Source: Candidatus Zixiibacteriota bacterium (lineage in GTDB: Bacteria > Zixibacteria > MSB-5A5 > WJJR01). From it: a stretch of 37,800 nt of DNA. The notes under the pieces were generated by a model, which saw only the letters and a list, made by a program, of their open reading frames with translations, was not told the DNA's origin and ran no database searches. The position numbers and the translations under genes are program-made. Of this stretch, positions 35,565-37,800 are shown in pieces (position 1 is the stretch's first letter; each line of letters begins with the position of its first letter). The DNA is taken from positions 1 through 37,800 of the forward strand of contig JBFMGX010000026.1 of assembly GCA_040752595.1 (NCBI GenBank). The letters are read 5' to 3'.

Positions 35565-36339
35565 ACGATATCTCGCGATGTATCTCGACTCGGAACTCGG
35601 GCCGGAGACGACCTTTGAGATTTCGAGCCATCTGCAGGAGTGTTCGAATTGCAGACGCGTGGCCGAGCAGGAAGCGCGTCTCGAGAACCGCCTCAGAACT
35701 GCGCTGCGTAAGCCGCGCCCGGAAGACGATGCGATCTGGGAACGATCCATGGCGCGAATCGGCAAGTCGCGCTCGGGGCGCCGAACGCCCATCGTCGGCA
35801 TCGGCGTCACTGCTTTGGCGCTGGCTGCGACAATCGCGCTGCATTTCCTGATCGGGGCACCCTGGTTTCATGACGAACTGGACTTGGCTGAGGTGACTGC
35901 CGCAGAGCACTCGCTCACTCTCAGCTCAGAAGGGGCAGGGTCAGGCGAGGGCCTTGAAGCAGATGAACTCAACGCGTTCTTTCGGCGGGAATTGTCGCCA
36001 GCGTATTGCCTCGAAGTCGACACCGCGATAGGGACGAGGCTGATCGAGGCCGGAATCTGCGAACTGGCGAATGTTCGCACAGCCCATGTTGTTTGCGCTG
36101 ACTCCCAGACCGTTCTTTCATTGTTCTGGCTGCCATCAGAAGCAATTACGGAGTTTCCGGAAACGGCTGAACGGTTCCAGAAGTACGGTTCTTCGTTCCA
36201 TTGCCATGTCGAACCATACGAGTTTTTTGCAAACAAATCGGGCACGGGGATCATTGTTGGAATCGCCAAAACTACGCCGGCCATGCTGGAAAAATTCGTC
36301 CAACGGGCTGCCATGGGAGCCTGTCAGGGCGGGGCATAG
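35545..36339 (+). CDS. Membrane anti-sigma factor with ZAS zinc finger
   Basis: 264 residues. The N-terminus carries the ZAS motif H29-x3-C33-x2-C36 (SSHLQECSNCRRVAE) with C3 as possible fourth ligand; this helix bundle holds the sigma factor in the cytoplasm. One membrane segment lies at about 83-104. The periplasmic part has cysteines at 155, 172, 184, 220 and 260 and a C-terminal stretch FFANKSGTGIIVGIAKTTPA. Start and sigma-gene stop overlap, giving coupled synthesis. Periplasmic cysteines beside an efflux operon suggest metal or redox sensing; that is inference. The gap after it (36340-36519) shows no gene. Confidence 0.88.
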   Translation: MDCRTVRRYLAMYLDSELGPETTFEISSHLQECSNCRRVAEQEARLENRLRTALRKPRPEDDAIWERSMARIGKSRSGRRTPIVGIGVTALALAATIALHFLIGAPWFHDELDLAEVTAAEHSLTLSSEGAGSGEGLEADELNAFFRRELSPAYCLEVDTAIGTRLIEAGICELANVRTAHVVCADSQTVLSLFWLPSEAITEFPETAERFQKYGSSFHCHVEPYEFFANKSGTGIIVGIAKTTPAMLEKFVQRAAMGACQGGA

Positions 36340-36519
36340 ACGATTCGCATAATGCGAAGGAACATCCATCGCTGCCAGCGTGTTGCATCATCAAGCCGAG
36401 AATAGACTGCGACTGGCATGACCCTGACGTCTCGCGCGAATCATCTGTCTCGAACCCCACTGGTAAAGAATGAATTCCCAACCATCTGACCAATTATCAC
36501 GAAATAAGGAGGACTCATT

Positions 36520-36966
36520 ATGAAGACATTTCGCCCGATCATGCCGTCGCTCCTTGCCTTGGCATTACTCGCCGTATCGACGTCGGCCCAGGAGCATCCG
36601 GAGCATCCAAAGAAGCAGACCGCTTCCGCAGCAGTGAGTGAAGCAACTGTCGCGGGCCAAAACGTCTGTCTCGGTTGCTCCCTCAAGAAGGAAAAGGGGG
36701 CCGCCGCGCAATGCAGCAAGTATGGACACCGGCATGTGCTCAAAGTGACCAAGGCCACGATCGATGGAAAGGACCATCCCGAGATGAACGGGTGGGTGTT
36801 ACACTACCTCGACACTGACAGCTCGCAGTCCGTAATCGGAGGACATCACGAGGAAACAGTCACAATGACGGGGAAAATCTATGCCGACGAGCGTGTACTT
36901 GAGGTGACCAAACTGGAGAGCTCCGAAGCGGCCAAGAAACCCGAGCACCCTGAGCACCCGAAATGA
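36520..36966 (+). CDS. Small secreted Cys/His protein, possibly metal-binding
   Basis: 148 residues, with a perfect AAGGAGG (36506-36512) seven bases before the ATG, the strongest ribosome site in the region. The signal peptide is residues 1-24 (LLALALLAVSTSAQ). The mature protein has C50-x2-C53 and C65 followed by KYGHRHVL, then a beta-rich part with HYLDTD and GGHHEETVTMTGKIYAD. The words EHPEHPK occur both right after the signal (25-31) and at the very end (142-148). Similar CLGC...AQCSxYGHxH proteins occur in other bacteria without assigned function. Cys and His content and the efflux context suggest metal binding in the periplasm. Not experimentally known to me. Confidence 0.8.
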   Translation: MKTFRPIMPSLLALALLAVSTSAQEHPEHPKKQTASAAVSEATVAGQNVCLGCSLKKEKGAAAQCSKYGHRHVLKVTKATIDGKDHPEMNGWVLHYLDTDSSQSVIGGHHEETVTMTGKIYADERVLEVTKLESSEAAKKPEHPEHPK

Positions 36967-37027
36967 ACCGGGCAGGTCCTCCCCCCGGCAAATGGATCAA
37001 ATCGACCCGCCCAGAAGAGGGTATTGA

Positions 37028-37684
37028 GTGGTGAAATCAGTCGTACTTGTGGTCCTCCTTTTGGTGACTGCTGCTGGTTATGCGCCTGCGCAGGAACAGA
37101 GTGTGAGCATCCAGCAGATTGCCGCCGCGATCGAGGAGTACATCATCAATAAGTCCGAAGCCGACGGCGGGTATTTCCGGCTCCAACACAATGGAGTGCA
37201 ACTCAAACTCGAGCTGGTGAGAATCCACATGGAGTATCTCGCCGACCTCGGGTGCGGGACACAGTTCGCATGCGTGGATTTGGTGGGCACGGACGGTCCC
37301 GTTTACGATATCGATTTCTTTCTTAAAGGTGGACCAGACGGCATGGCCGTGACGGAAACCACCGTTCACAAAGTCAACGGCCAACCGCTTTACGCGTGGG
37401 AGCAACAGGACGACGGAACATGGGTACGCGTCGCCGTGGCCGACGCATCACCCCGATTGCTCGGAGTGATTCAAGGCGAGGACACATTCGAGTTCATCTA
37501 CCGCGTTCGACTTCCAGACATCACCGGACCTGCAAAACTCTGGTTGCCGCTGGCTCAGACGGACGACCACCAGGCAATTGAAGTCAAGAAGGTCTCTGCT
37601 CCGTCGCAATGGCGTGAACTTAGAGACAGCGGTAACGGAAACACGGTTCTGTTCATGACGGGGCGCAATCCCAAAGTTAGTTGA
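37028..37684 (+). CDS. Secreted protein, apparently truncated before a transglutaminase-type domain
   Basis: 218 residues from the GTG at 37028, with GAGGG upstream and an in-frame stop just before it. The signal peptide is about residues 1-22 (VVLVVLLLVTAAGYAPAQ). Residues 25-130 form a domain (YFRLQHNGVQLKLELVRIHM, GTQFACVDLVGTDGPVYDID, VTETTVHKVNGQPLYAWEQQ) known to me from small exported proteins of unknown role. From about residue 150 (FIYRVRLPDITGPAKLWLPL) it resembles the segment that precedes transglutaminase-like catalytic cores, but the frame stops after TGRNPKVS, before any Cys-His-Asp core. The next 22 bases lead into a minus-strand gene end. It may be a complete short protein, but interruption by an insertion is likely. 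Confidence 0.6.
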   Translation: MVKSVVLVVLLLVTAAGYAPAQEQSVSIQQIAAAIEEYIINKSEADGGYFRLQHNGVQLKLELVRIHMEYLADLGCGTQFACVDLVGTDGPVYDIDFFLKGGPDGMAVTETTVHKVNGQPLYAWEQQDDGTWVRVAVADASPRLLGVIQGEDTFEFIYRVRLPDITGPAKLWLPLAQTDDHQAIEVKKVSAPSQWRELRDSGNGNTVLFMTGRNPKVS

Positions 37685-37706
37685 AGTTTGAACGGCTCAT
37701 TGTTGT

Positions 37707-37800
37707 TTACGCCGCCTTCGACAGGGCGGCACCCTCCAGTTTCAGTTCTCGTTGCAAGGCGTCCCGCAGTGTTCTGAGATGCCGGTATCCGCGCACGGTG
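37707..37800 (-). CDS. 3' end of a gene entering from the right edge, possibly a transposase
   Basis: The minus-strand frame from the edge to a TAA at 37707 encodes 30 residues: TVRGYRHLRTLRDALQRELK and a short Ala-rich end. No stop interrupts it. A basic helical end of this kind is seen in several transposase families, and its position right behind a truncated gene fits an insertion element, but I cannot assign a family from 30 residues. No terminal inverted repeat was identified in 37660-37706. Confidence 0.4.
   Translation of the reverse strand, partial: TVRGYRHLRTLRDALQRELKLEGAALSKAA

Overview
The window comes from a GC-rich Gram-negative (diderm) bacterium. Evidence is a type VI secretion system (T6SS), outer-membrane lipoproteins, a TolC-type channel and an RND pump. 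I cannot name the species. The mix of families and the dispersed palindromic repeats, including one that translates to REGEAPAEP-like peptides, would fit an uncultivated lineage near the FCB or PVC bacteria; this is inference only.

Region 1 (1-23937, all minus strand) is one T6SS locus with all 13 core components. In transcription order from right to left it reads: tagH-like gene without an FHA domain, tssJ, tssK, tssL, tssM, tagF, tssA, tssB, tssC, hcp, hcp, tssE, tssF, tssG, clpV, a predicted M15 metallopeptidase, an unrecognised protein with a conserved-looking Cys/His pair, vgrG, a DUF6484 protein and a DUF2169 protein cut by the left edge. The baseplate (TssEFGK), membrane complex (TssJLM), sheath (TssBC), tube (Hcp), cap (TssA), recycling ATPase (ClpV) and spike (VgrG) are all present. 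The genes between clpV and the left edge look like an effector and loading module. Four kinds of palindromic repeat sit in gaps between its genes. A candidate sigma70-type promoter lies just upstream of the first gene.

Region 2 (24121-26223, minus) is a large APC-superfamily permease with a soluble C-terminal domain, possibly a KimA-like potassium importer.

Region 3 (26224-26702) is a gene-free junction. It holds an 18-base palindrome and the 3' half of a tRNA-Arg(ACG) gene, with similarity starting at the anticodon loop, as expected for an integrase attachment-site remnant. Base composition drops to the right of it. The geometry predicts an integrated element to the right, with the intact tRNA beyond the window.

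Region 4 (26703-37800) is the putative island. An RND pump, periplasmic adaptor, TolC-like channel and DUF255 thioredoxin-fold protein form a tight minus-strand operon. Divergently, an ECF sigma factor overlaps a zinc-finger anti-sigma factor with a cysteine-containing periplasmic domain; a small secreted Cys/His protein and a secreted protein that seems to lose its C-terminal domain follow. The layout recalls sigma/anti-sigma controlled metal efflux systems (cnr type). The right edge holds the 3' end of a minus-strand gene that may belong to an insertion element.
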